DNA of 64,000 nucleotides from Hyperoodon ampullatus (lineage: Eukaryota; Chordata; Mammalia; Artiodactyla; Ziphiidae), in assembly GCA_949752795.1 (NCBI GenBank), contig OX457061.1:6631239-6695238 (forward strand), given 5' to 3'. This document shows positions 34,269 through 44,430 of the stretch, piece after piece (the stretch's first letter is position 1; the number at the start of each line of letters is the position of its first letter). A program made the translations under genes and the position numbers. A model generated the notes under the pieces. That model ran no database searches. It saw only the letters and a list, made by a program, of their open reading frames with translations, and was not told where the DNA came from.

Positions 34269-34652
34269 CTCAATCAGATCAATAGGATTTGATTGATTCT
34301 GTTTTTGATTTTGTTTTTCTCTGGAAAACCCTGACTCATACAGACCCTGTTTCTAAGTAAGGTCACATTCACAGGCGCTGTGGGTTAGGACTCGGACACA
34401 TCTTTTGTGGGGACACTATTCAACACACTACAGACATGTTACCTCTGTCTTTGATAGAGGCTGGACTGCAAAGGGGATTAGAGCAGGAGCTCTGCAACTG
34501 CATGGTTCTGGATTTGAATCCTCCACTTGTGTTCTCATTACTATGGTTGTTTTTTGGCCCCTGAACCTCAGGAATCCTCTAGGATAATTGGAGGTCATGG
34601 TGTTATGAGTAATTACCCCAAAAGATTGTTGTGAGACCTCTCATTAGCTCTT

Positions 34653-35122
34653 TTTTTTTTTTTTTTTTTCATTAGCTCTTTTTTAAAAATTATGTTATTT
34701 GGGCTTCCCTGGTGGCGTAGTGGTTGAGAGTCCGCCTGACAATGCAGGGGACATGGGTTCGTGCCCTGGTCCGGGAAGATCCCACATGCCACGGAGCGGC
34801 TGGGCCCATGAGCCATGGCCTCTGGGCCTGCGCGTCCGGAGCCTGTGATCCACAATGGGAGAGACCACAACAGTGAGAGGTCCAAGTACCGCAAAAAAAA
34901 AAAAAAAAAAAAAAAATTATGTTATTTATTTATTTTTGGTTGTGCCAGGTCTTAGTTGCCACAGGAGGGCTCCTTAGTTGCGGCTCCAGGGCTCCTTAGT
35001 TGTGGCCTGTGAACTCTTAGTTACGGCATGCATGTGGGATCTAGTTCCCTGACCAGGGATCGAAACTGGACCCCCTGCATTGGGAGCACGGAGTCTTATC
35101 CACTGCGCCACCAGAGAAGTCC
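34653..35122 (-). mobile_element. CHR-related SINE with nested SINE
   Basis: Minus-strand element (body 34928-35122). Its A-rich end was hit by the 210-bp SINE at 34701. CTCTCATTAGCTCTT (34638-34652) recurs as CTCTCGTTAGCTCTT (35123-35137), and again in part at 34670-34684 after a T run. Confidence 0.75.
34701..34911 (+). mobile_element. CHR-type SINE, 210-bp form
   Basis: Perfect 16-bp duplication AAAAATTATGTTATTT (34685-34700 and 34912-34927). Confidence 0.92.
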
Positions 35123-35144
35123 CTCTCGTTAGCTCTTAGGGTAA

Positions 35145-35310
35145 GTTACTCAGATGCTCCATACCTCAATTTTCTCATCTGTAAAATGGGAATAACAGTA
35201 CCTACCTCAACAGGTTGTTATGAATTTTTTGTTATGAATTTTAAATAAGTTTAATATTTCCCGGGCACATGGTGAATGTCATATAAGTGCTATTATTAAA
35301 AAGTAATCAT
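35145..35310 (-). repeat. MIR
   Basis: GTTACTCAGATGCTCCATAC, then TTCTCATCTGTAAAATGGGA. It ends where the next SINE inserted. Confidence 0.75.
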
Positions 35311-35311
35311 G

Positions 35312-35517
35312 GGGCTTCCCAGGTGGCACAGTGGTTGAGAGTCCGCCTGCTGATGCAGGGGACACGGGTTCGTGTCCCGGTCCGGGAAGATCCCACATGC
35401 CATGGAGCGGCTGGGTCCATGAGCCATGGCTGCTGAACCTGCGCGGCCGGAGCCTGTGCTCCGCAACGGGAGAGGCCACAACAGTGAGAGGCCCGTGTAA
35501 CGCAAAAAAAAAAAAAA
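35312..35517 (+). mobile_element. CHR-type SINE, 210-bp form
   Basis: Target AAAAGTAATCATG on both sides (ending 35311 and 35531). Confidence 0.92.
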
Positions 35518-35756
35518 AAAAAGTAATCATGATGCCTGGCTCAGGGGAAGTACTAAACAATGCTAGCTGCTCTTATTGTTCACGTTATTTACCATGAGAT
35601 GTTGGTATCCTGAAAGGCCCTATCAAGTTCTGATGTTATCCTTTCTCTGGCTTTTATGAGGACATGGCTTCTTCCCTCAGCCCATGCTAAGTCACCCTGA
35701 GCTCAGAATCAGGGCCAGCTTCATGCAGTCACACAGGCTCAGTTTAATGCTCTTAA

Positions 35757-35918
35757 AGTTTGATGCATACAGGGTTTCCTTTGGGGAAGATGAAAAGTTT
35801 TAGAGAGGGTTGGTGGTGATGGTTGTACGACAATATGAATGTACTTGATGCCACTGAATTGTACACATTAAGATGGCTAGTTTTACATTAAAAAGAAAAG
35901 CCGTCTCATTTACGTTAA
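35757..35918 (+). mobile_element. Old L1 3' fragment (left arm of inverted pair)
   Basis: Nearly the reverse complement of 37855-37995: TTTGGGGAAGATGAAAAGTT, CACTGAATTGTACACATTAA and the A-rich end. Confidence 0.75.
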
Positions 35919-35931
35919 AAAGGGTGGCCGG

Positions 35932-36133
35932 GGCTTCCCTGGTGGCGCAGTGGTTGAGAGTCCGCCTGCCGATGCAGGGGACACGGATTTGTGCCCCGGT
36001 CTGGGAAGATCCCACATGCCGCGGAGCGGCTAGGCCCGTGAGCCATGGCCGTTGAGCCTGTGCATCCGGAGCCTGTGCTCCGCAACGGGACAGGCCACAA
36101 CAGTGAGAGGTCCGTGTACCGCAAAAAAAAAAA
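35932..36133 (+). mobile_element. CHR-type SINE, 210-bp form
   Basis: Target AAAAGGGTGGCCGG on both sides. It splits the left arm of the inverted pair. Confidence 0.92.
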
Positions 36134-36169
36134 AAAAGGGTGGCCGGTCTCATTCACGGCTGTATTGAA

Positions 36170-36880
36170 ATTCGTAATAACTTCTGATCAAGGGGCTTTG
36201 CGTTGTCATTTTGCACTGGGCCCCGCAAACTGTGCAGCCAGATCTACTTGGAGTCACAGTGCTTCCTGTGTTTGTAGCAGTGAGGGGTGAATTTCCCACT
36301 CTGGTCTGAGCTGGCTCAGCAGCACACGGGGTGATGGCCCCTCTAAGAGGGACCTTTCCGAACTGGGTGGTGGCGGCTGGAAAACATGGGCTCCAAGGAT
36401 GAGCTGACAGGGCAGCAGTTGTTTCACCTGGAAGAGGGGATTTGGCGTGGACACTGCGTATCCTCCAATTTCTGAAAGGCAGTGGGGAAAAGAAGGGAAC
36501 TCGAGTATTCTCTGTGGCCCCAGAGGGCAGATCCAGCATGAGGTAGGAATTTTAAACAAGGAGAGTTGTGCAAGAAGGGAATGGCTGGCTTTAGTTCAAA
36601 CCTCAGCTCTGCCTGGGGGCTGAGGCATGGGCTCTGTCTTCCGGCAGCTCCACCTCTGCCCAGATCTGTGACCATAGAGAAGGTCATTTGTAGCCCTGAG
36701 CCAATTTTCCCACCTAGGAAATGGGGCTGATAACGCTCCCTAATACAGGGTGAGATGCTAAAGATAAAACAAGGCAAGTTTACAGGTACAGCATGTAAAG
36801 AGAGCCCGGCTCCTAGGAGGTATCTCGTGCGTAACAGCTGCTGCCATTGCTGTTGTTGCTATTGTTATTATTATTGGAAG
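36170..36880. other. Spacer with a MIR remnant
   Basis: 36660-36870 has MIR-like text (CTGAGCCAATTTTCCCACCT, GAAATGGGGCTGATAACG). The rest is unassigned. Confidence 0.45.
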
Positions 36881-37800
36881 GTAGTGAGTTCCCCAGACCG
36901 GCAGGGTTCTAGCTGAAACGGATCAACAGGGAGCTGCAGAGCCGGCCCTTGCATCAGAGCTAAAGGAAGAAGTTCCCACTTCGCCCCCTTTCGGCATCTG
37001 GTGTATTTGGATGATAAGTTTAAAAACCTGCAGTCGTAAAATACCGTCTTGGTGACAAAGGCAGCAAGGGAAAGGGGTGGTGTTTTTTGTGGAGGAGAGG
37101 AAGCTTTGGCTCCTGGAGGCTGCTGAAGAAGTGGGAGGGGTTCCCGTTTTTCTTGCCTTTGGAAACCTCAGCCAGCTGTCCCCTGAGCCATCCCACGCTG
37201 AACAAGATCCCAGGAATGCAAAAGCTCCCCTCCAAGGGCCTCCTAGGAAATGGGTTCCTGATGCGTCTGAGAGCAGGACACCGGAAAACAGCATCAGTGG
37301 GTGGCGTGCGTGTGAGAGGGAGGTTGCATGTGCCGCTTGATGCACGGACAGCCCAGGCGGGGGAGGGTCTTGGCCCTCGCTGACCCTGGAGCCTCTGCCT
37401 AGAGTCACACTTGGGGTGACTGCTGCTTCCCTGGAAAAGTCTTGGCAGGGATTTGTGCTGAGACAAACGTTTCTCCTCTCCCTCCTCCCCCCATCTGCCT
37501 CTCCTGTTGTTTGTGTCATGTCCCCAGACTGCATCCAGGAAATACTCCTGGCTGACTGCAGCTCTGTTCATCAGTAACAAGATCTGAGACCCAGAGGCCG
37601 AGGAGCGGTAAGCAGATGGGCTCCATCAAGGGCCACGCTTCGTCAGAGCTTGGAACAGCCAGAAGGGTGTTTCTCTCCCCTGAGAAGGGAGGAGAGGACG
37701 GGCACCACAGCTAGCCCCAGAATTCACCAGCATCTCATGCGCACATTCAGGTGGTCCAACTTTTGACAAATATTTACCCAGCACAGCTTTATGCAGACAC
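36881..37800. other. Spacer, nothing recognised
   Basis: Overlapping antisense frames of 186 and 203 codons (36923-37580) show no domain and overlap each other in different frames; judged non-coding. Confidence 0.4.
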
Positions 37801-37804
37801 CACG

Positions 37805-38195
37805 TGAGGTGTGTAAAGATAGCCGTGAACGAGACAGCTGCCCTGGCTTTTCTTTTTCTTTTTAACGTAAAACTAGCCATCTTAAAGTGTACAATTCAGT
37901 GGCATCAAGTACATTCATATTGTTGTACAAACGTCACCACCAACCCTCTCTAAAACTTTTTCATCTTCCCCAAAGGAAACCCTGTATGCCTCAAGCCGTC
38001 ACTCCCATTCCCCCCTCTACCTACACCCTGGCCACCATCAATCTGCTTTCTGTTTCTATGGATTTGCTTATTCTGGACATTTCATATAAATAGAATCATA
38101 CAATAGGTGGATTTTTGTGAGCGGCTTCTTTCTCTTAGCTTGATGTTTTTCAGGTTCATCCACATGTAGCCAGTATCAGTATGTCATTCCTTTCT
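37805..38195 (-). mobile_element. Old L1 3' region (right arm of inverted pair)
   Basis: Antisense L1: AACTAGCCATCTTAAAGTGT, TTTCTGGACATTTC-like and ATAGAATCATACAATAGGTG. Flanking AGCCGTGAACGAGAC is also shared with the left arm. Confidence 0.75.
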
Positions 38196-38316
38196 CTTTT
38201 TTTTGCCCATGCCACACGGCACGTGGAATCTTAGTTCCCCGACCAGGGATCAAACCCACACCCCCTGCAATGGAAGATAGGAGACCTAACCACTGGACTG
38301 CCACGGAATTTCCCCC
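38196..38316 (-). mobile_element. CHR-type SINE, short form
   Basis: Minus-strand short form, inserted at the end of the L1. Confidence 0.8.
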
Positions 38317-38994
38317 AGGCTCCACATCTCTAAAATGGGTCTAATAGTCATCTCTCCTCAGGATTGAATACCATGGCGTCTGTGATTAGGCCAGTGTTGG
38401 GTATGAAGGCAATGCCCCAACGACCCTGGGGCCATCATCCCACATGACTGCTGTCCTTAGTGGGATGGCATCATCCCTGAAGGGAGTCTTGGCTGTCTCA
38501 GGAATGGGTTTCAGGGTCAGGCTGGGCTTAGGAGCCCAGGCAGACAGCTTGGCAAGAAGCCCCAAATCAGCCTGGTTCACTGATGGGCAGCTTCCAGTCT
38601 TAACCATTTATCCTTGTCAATAAATGTCAGCTTCTGTGTTTCTACACTGCTGGGTGAGTGTTTGTGCTGTTAACATGCAAACTAACCAAATTTAAAATTA
38701 TGCCTTCTTTTCCAGTCCTAACTGAATGGTTATCAAAGGCAGGTACCCTGGGGCAATGCCCCAGTTACCTTGTTCTGGTCCCAACCTGCCTGGCAGCCAG
38801 TGCCACTCAGAGACACATAGTCCTCTTCCCTGGCTCTCCGCTTGTCAGGCAGGAGAGACAGCCAGGCTCCCCCAGGGGAATTCCAAGAAGTAGGCAGGCA
38901 GCAGTCAGAATGCAGAACCAAACTCTGGAGCTTTTTACTTATCTTGGGCTAGACTCTTTGGGTTACAAAAAAAGAAATCCAAATCAAATAAGCT

Positions 38995-39022
38995 TAATTC
39001 AGTTCAATTCAATTCAATTCAA
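38995..39022 (+). repeat. (AATTC)n tract
   Basis: Five tandem TTCAA/AATTC units. Confidence 0.75.
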
Positions 39023-39039
39023 CAAATTACAGTTGTGTC

Positions 39040-39600
39040 TATATGTCAGGCATGGGACCAATGCTTGTGGTTCATCAATAAACAAAAGAGACCCCTGCCC
39101 CAGAAAGCCAGGTATTAGTAAGGATATTAAATAAATTATATGATGTGTCATTGAGTGATATGTGCTATGGAAAGAAAAGAGAAAGTGAAGGCAGGGAAGC
39201 GGCATCAGGAGTGCTGGGGGTGGGGACAGGATGCAGAACTGATTTAAGGTGATCAGGGTGGGCCGCATCAGGAAGCTGAGATTTGAGTAAAGACTTGAAG
39301 ATGAGTTGTCAACCCAGTGGATGGCTGGGGGAAGAGAATTCCAGGCAGAGGGATCAGAGAAAGGACAGTGTCTGGCATGTTTGAGGACCAGCAAGGAGGG
39401 CGGTGTGACTGGGCTGTATGAATGAGGGGAGGAAGGAGGAGTTCAGAGAGAACCAGATGGGGACCAGATGGGATAGGGCTATGGGCCATGGGCCAAACTT
39501 TGGCTTTTGCTCTGAGTGAGATGGGAGCCACTGCAGTGTTTGGAGCAGAGGAAAGATGTGATTTGACTGATGTTTTGTTGAAGCTAAAAAGGAAATGCCT
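39040..39600 (+). repeat. Old dispersed repeat (L2/MER-like)
   Basis: AATAAACAAAAGAGACCCCT, TGATATGTGCTATGGAAAGA, CAGTGTCTGGCATGTTTGAG and AGATGGGAGCCACTGCAGTG form a well-known ancient repeat pattern; exact family not assigned. Confidence 0.55.
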
Positions 39601-40484
39601 AGACTCCTAGGCCTGGGTGAGTCAGAGATTGGGGCCTCTTTGTTTCCTTGAGCATACAACCTCCTCTATGCGGGGAGAGGGAATGGCTGCACACTGCTTC
39701 AGGGCAACACCAGACCAGGGCCGCGTCCTGGAGCCTAAAGGGATTTCTCCATCAGTGTCAGAATATAAACTCCCAGGGAAGGTCTCTGATTGGCTCTGCT
39801 TGGACCAATCGCAGTGCCCAGATGCCAGGAACATTGTGATTGGCTGGTCTGTGTCACATGGCTGCCCCACACTAAGAAGATGCAGTAGTCTGGCTGCCCC
39901 ACCAGGGTTACAGGCAATCAGGGTGCAAGGAAAGGAAAGGAAGGTTGTGATTTCCCACAGGAAGGTAGAAAGGAGAGGTGAGGTAGCAGACAAAAAACAA
40001 CAGCCCTTCCTTGAATTGCTCATCCCTAGGGGAGCCCAGGGTTCCCCCCTGGTGGACCTCTGACCCAGGAGGGGCTGCAGAGCCATCAGAAAGCACTCAC
40101 TCATTTCCATTTGCCTCTCCCATAGACCACGTACCACATTTCTCAAACATTGCTTCTCTGAGGAGCCTTGATGCCGCGGTGATGACTACAACACAAATCT
40201 GACCTAAAAGGTCACTTCAGTGACAGTGATTTTTATCACTGTGTTTCCTCATCCCTGGCTGGAGAAAGCCCCAGCAATATTCACTGAGGTCAGGAACCAG
40301 TGGCGAGGTGGAGCAACTTCCTCCTCTCTCTAAGCCTCCTCTGAACTCACAGACAATTAAACAGCGTGCAGAGCCGGGTCTCTGATCCTCAGGAAATGCC
40401 GAGGAGGGTGAGCTGGAAGAAGGCTCAGACACGGCAGCTGCTCTCTGCTCAGGGTTGTAGAATTGGGACTTTTGTGGGTTATTT
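39601..40484. other. Spacer, nothing firm
   Basis: No strong element. Frames of 148-174 codons overlap on both strands and are not supported. Confidence 0.4.
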
Positions 40485-40620
40485 TTTTAATACAGTATAG
40501 TAACACATTTTGATTATACAGCTCGGTGAATTTTTATGTATATATCCACCTGTGTAACTATCACCCGGGTCAAGACATAAAACATTTCCAACGTCCAGGA
40601 GGCCTCCTCCCGGGGTGGTC
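40485..40620 (-). mobile_element. Old L1 fragment
   Basis: Antisense phrase TGTGTAACTATCACCCGGGT followed by CAAGACATAAAACATTTCC. Confidence 0.6.
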
Positions 40621-40646
40621 TCAGGGCCTTCTCTTGCCCTCTTTCT

Positions 40647-40779
40647 TTTTTTTATTATTTTTTTTAATTTGGCCACACCTCTTGGCTTGCGGGGTCTTAG
40701 TTCCCTAACCAGGGATTGAACCAGAGCCCTAAGCAGTGAAAGCTCGGAGTCCTAACCACTGGACCACCAGGGAATTCCC
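40647..40779 (-). mobile_element. CHR-type SINE, short form
   Basis: T-rich tail then a short-form body; head on the minus strand reads GGGAATTCCCTGGTGGTCCA. Confidence 0.85.
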
Positions 40780-41790
40780 TCTCTGGCTCTCATTTCTGTG
40801 CAGGCACCAGTGTATTTTCTGGGGGCCTTGGGGCCAGGCCCACGGTGAGCCCTCCCATCCCTGAGACCCTGTGCCCCCACCCCCTGCAAGGCAGGGCAGG
40901 GGTGGGGGCACCGATCCCATTTTACATGCAAAGAACGTAACCGAGCTCAGAGAAAAGTAACACCATCATCACCATCTCCACCAAAAACAACAAGGGCAGC
41001 TCCACTGACTGAGGAAGGCTTTAGGGAAATTCTTGGCGGAAGATCAGAGAAGGGTTTGTTATCCTTACCAGGCCCTGGCTTAGCTGGTTCATTTCAGCAG
41101 AGGATGAAGAAAAGATTCCTATCACAAAGTCACACACACGGGTCAGAAGGGCCTCCCTACAAAGTCCCTCTTATTTTCCGCTGTGGGTAACAGTAGGTAA
41201 TCATCTGCTCTTGGCCCATACTGGTTTTCCCAGCCTCTGCTGGTGAGGTCTCTATCTTGCTGTTTTAGAAGACCAAACAGAGGAGAGCACGCCCCCTGGT
41301 CCAAGGAGGGATGAACACAAGCGTCCCGTCTTGGTTGTCTCTGGTCCACGATTCTGGGGGTGGTGCAGAGATCCCAGCCCCGTAACTGAGCTTTTTTGAC
41401 AAGGAAGACAGCCCCCTGCAGTGGTTCCCCTGAGTTGGGGGCAAGAGAAGCGGGAGTCCTCTGTTCTCAGACAAAAACATCGGCAAGGAGCAAGCCAGCA
41501 CAGTCTCTCCCAATCTAGTGTCAGAGATAAAACATGTTTCAGGACATCCAATGCCTTCTATGTTCGTCCTACCATTTATCTCATGGGGCTGGGACAACCC
41601 AGCCCGGCAGCCCCATGCTGCAGAGACATGGGTGTCGGTTTACAAGCTCATTTTTTGTCCAGATAAAGGAAGGCTTGGCACATATAAATGGACAAGAAGC
41701 TATCCCTCACCTCACGTCCCCCACCCCCAATCCACTGCCCCCAGCCTCAGCGGCGGGGGGTTTCCAAGAGTCTCCCTCCTGGCAACCCTG
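40780..41790. other. Spacer, nothing recognised
   Basis: No element or gene-like pattern seen. Confidence 0.4.
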
Positions 41791-41794
41791 CTAG

Positions 41795-42055
41795 GTAGGC
41801 ATCATTTTTCCTGTTTTGAGGAGGAGGAAACTGAGGCTCAGAGGCTTCTGCAGATGGAGGGCCGACTATGTGCCTGGTGCCTGATAATTAGACATGATCC
41901 CTCCTGGTTCCCACAGCTGCTGTGGGGAGTGGCTGACGGTCGGCTGCATTTTACAGTTGAAGAAGTGGGTTCAGAGAGGGAAGCTGCTTGCCCAAAGCCA
42001 CACAGCTGCCACTGAGGGCTGCTCTGGGCTTTGATGCCAGCTGAGTCTGGCTCCA
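41795..42055 (+). repeat. MIR-derived sequence, two pieces
   Basis: 41800-41850 has TTTTGAGGAGGAGGAAACTG. 41945-42050 has CATTTTACAGTTGAAGAAGT, GCTTGCCCAAAGCCACACAG and GATGCCAGCTGAGTCTGGCT. Confidence 0.65.
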
Positions 42056-42119
42056 GAGTTCACAGCAAGTGTCTTTGCCCTCTGGCCAGGTCTTTCCTTG
42101 GTCTCTGCTGCTTTGGGGC

Positions 42120-42780
42120 ACAAGCCAGGCTGTAAGCATTTAAGGTAGGGGGTGCCCGGAGGAAAAGAACCAGGTATAGTTTTTTGGCATAAGAGAAGCC
42201 ATTTTGGCCTAAGCCATTTTGTGATCTAAGCGTGGCCACAATGCTAGTCCTTGAACAGCTCTCAGTAATAAGGAGCTTCAGGGAACAAAAAAACAAACTG
42301 TTATCGGGCAGGAGGAATAACAATAACAAAGATAATTTATCAGTTGTTAAAACTCCTGGTTCTGTTTCAATGATCCTTCAATAGCCTGAAGCACTTTCTG
42401 GAGATATTTTGCAGAATTTAAACACCCCCCTCGGGCGCCCGACCACCAGATCTACTGAAACCTAGGGGACGGTGGTGACTATAACATTTTCTGACCCTCC
42501 TGACTTCAATCACCTAAAGCTTGGACGCGGTTGACCTCTGTCCCAATTCTGTGCTGAATTCTCCTCTGCTCAAGCCCCTCTATGAATATGCACATACCCT
42601 CAGCTTAAAACTTCCCCACTTTTGCTGTTAACAGACACTGCTTTGGGAAAGATCCCTGGTGTTCCGCCTTACTTGCTGCAAGTAATAAATCCTTCCTTCT
42701 CCCCATCTGTGGCTTCGTGTGTCTTTTGCCTCAACACCCGCCAAGAGGCAAACCCAGCTTTCAGGTAACAAGACTGACAC
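42120..42780 (+). mobile_element. Solitary ERV-type LTR
   Basis: About 650 bp with retroviral LTR architecture: a long U3, AT-rich promoter-like text near 42585-42620, AATAAATCC (polyadenylation signal, 42685-42693), then the CTTCGTGTGTCTTTTGCCTC segment typical of R/U5. No internal viral genes. Exact ends are estimates. It lies about 1.3 kb upstream of the PTGES start, in the same orientation. Confidence 0.6.
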
Positions 42781-43135
42781 TGCTGTCCCTCTGGGCAGGT
42801 CCAAGTTTGGAGTGGGCACCGGAAACTGATTTTTCCCTCTTCCCCACTTCCTCAGGGTGCCCCTGCAAGCAGGAGAAAGCTGTGCTGGCAAAACTAAAGG
42901 GATAAGATCCCTGCCTCTACCGAGGTCCCACCCCAAACCTGGGGAAGGGGGCCAAGGGGAGGAGAGGACACAACAGGGTGAGGATTTTGAAGCAAGGGAT
43001 TCAAAGGGATCACAAGCTGTTGATGCTTTCTATCGAAGAGCTGGCTCTTCTGGGAAGTTCCTGTAATGAACAATGAAACCATATGCCTGGGAGTCTCCTG
43101 GAAAATAAAGTGATACTAAAAAAGACAGTAGATCA

Positions 43136-43635
43136 CTGTGCTAGTTTCCTACAGTTGCTGTAACAAATGAACACAAATTCAGTGGCATAAAACAACACAC
43201 ACCTGCTATCTCACAGTTCTGGAGGCCAGAAGTCCAAAATCGATTTCGGTGGGCTAAAGTGGAGGTATCCACAAGGCTGGTTCCGGGGGAGAATTTGTCT
43301 CCTTGCGTTGTCCAGCTCCTAGAGGCCACCTGCGTTTTCTGGTGCACCTTCCTTTCACCTTCAAGGCTAGCAGTGTAGCATCTTCTCTCCTCTCTGACCT
43401 CTGCTGTCTTCACATCTTTTCTCCCCCTAATTCTACCGCCTCTGTCTTAGGAGGACCCTTCTGATTTAACTGCATTCACAGAGAATCCAGGATAATCTCT
43501 CCATTTTAAGACATTTACTAAGTCCTTGCAAAGGCCCTTTGCCATGTTCTGTAACATATTCACAGGCTCTGGAGATTGGGATGTAGACATCTTTGGGGGT
43601 GTGGCGGGGGGAGCACTATTCAGCAAAGTCACATC
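43136..43635 (-). mobile_element. MaLR (MLT1-type) LTR, antisense
   Basis: CTAGTTTCCTACAGTTGCTG, ATCTCACAGTTCTGGAGGCC and the terminal GGAGCACTATTCAGC. Confidence 0.75.
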
Positions 43636-43784
43636 AATGTAGGTCTGGCTGTGGCTCAAGTGTCCAGGCTGAATGTGGGGACAGATAGCTTGGTTCTCAC
43701 ACCCTGACCCTCAGGGCGGTGGCCACAGATCAGTGACTCTGCCACCTGTGGAAGTCCTGCCAGGCTCCTGGCTTTGTTGCACGC

Positions 43785-43864
43785 CCTGAAGACAGGCACT
43801 GCCATACACCCCCGACTTGACAGATTGAGGAAACTGATTAGAAAGTGTTTAAGGATTTGCCAGG
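43785..43864 (+). repeat. MIR-like fragment abutting the PTGES GC box
   Basis: CGACTTGACAGATTGAGGAA then ACTGATTAGAAAG and TTTAAGGATTTGCC resemble a diverged MIR core. Weak match. Confidence 0.4.
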
Positions 43865-44430
43865 GAGGGGTGGGGCGGGGCCAGGGGCCCGATCGGGACC
43901 CCCCCTGGCTCTCTGCTTCTCCCAGCATCTGGGGGCAGAAGTTGCGGCTGCTGGGAGGTGGGCGGGTGCCGAGTGCAGACAAGCCTCCCGTGTGCTCTCC
44001 CCGCCCCTCCCTCCTCTCGGAGACAGAGCCACGCGCCCGAGCTCGCAGCCGCTCGCTGTCTTTCCCGGAGCTGCCGCCGCTGCTGCCACCGCCGAGATGC
44101 CTCCCCCCGGCCTGGAGCTGATGAGCGGCCGGGTGCTCCCGGCCTTCCTGCTGTGCAGCACGCTGCTCGTCATCAAGATGTACGTGGTGGCCATCATCAC
44201 GGGCCAAGTGAGGCTTCGGAAGAAGGTACGCGCCGCCCTCGGGGACCCCAGCCCTGCGTGCGCTCCCTTCTCCCGCCGCCGGGAAGGTTGGGGACGGGAC
44301 CCTTGGCCCAGATGTTTTCGGGGCCAGAGCTTGAGCGAGCGGGCTCGGGACCAGGTGCCTCTCCCAGCCCTTTGGGATGGCTTCTCTGCGGCCCTTGGTT
44401 TCAGCGGGGCCCGCACCTCCTTTTCCTCTG
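43860..44430 (+). promoter_or_regulatory. PTGES: PTGES CpG island and GC-box promoter
   Basis: CpG- and GC-rich block around exon 1. A GC box (GGGGTGGGGCGGGGCC, 43867-43882) sits about 215 bp upstream of the ATG, and no TATA box is seen. The human gene is known to have a TATA-less promoter with GC boxes that respond to Egr-1. The site match here is by eye. Confidence 0.65.

Larger units (their letters stand above)
33339..34341 (+). mobile_element. ERVL-type LTR-like element, split by a SINE
   Basis: Starts ATTTTATGTGTCAACTTGGC and ends GGAAAACCCTGACTCATACA, a known ancient LTR-like pattern. Without its SINE it is about 580 bp. Contains an (ATAG/TATA)n tract near 34180-34265. Confidence 0.6.
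32955..34440 (-). mobile_element. MaLR (MLT1-type) LTR, antisense, split by another LTR-like element
   Basis: Left part 32955-33338 (TTAGTTTCCTGGGGCTTCTG, ACTGGGTGGCTTAAGCAACA). It resumes at 34342 (AGACCCTGTTTCTAAGTAAG). AGACCCTGT is present on both sides of the insert. Confidence 0.75.

Noticed and set aside
36923..37580. Minus-strand frames of 203 and 186 codons
   Set aside because: They overlap in different frames and resemble no known protein; no splice or promoter context.
39617..40146. Frames of 148 (plus) and 174 (minus) codons
   Set aside because: Overlap on opposite strands with no recognisable domain.
42120..42780. Remnant provirus with coding genes
   Set aside because: Only an LTR-like unit is present. 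No gag, pol or env-like frame lies next to it.
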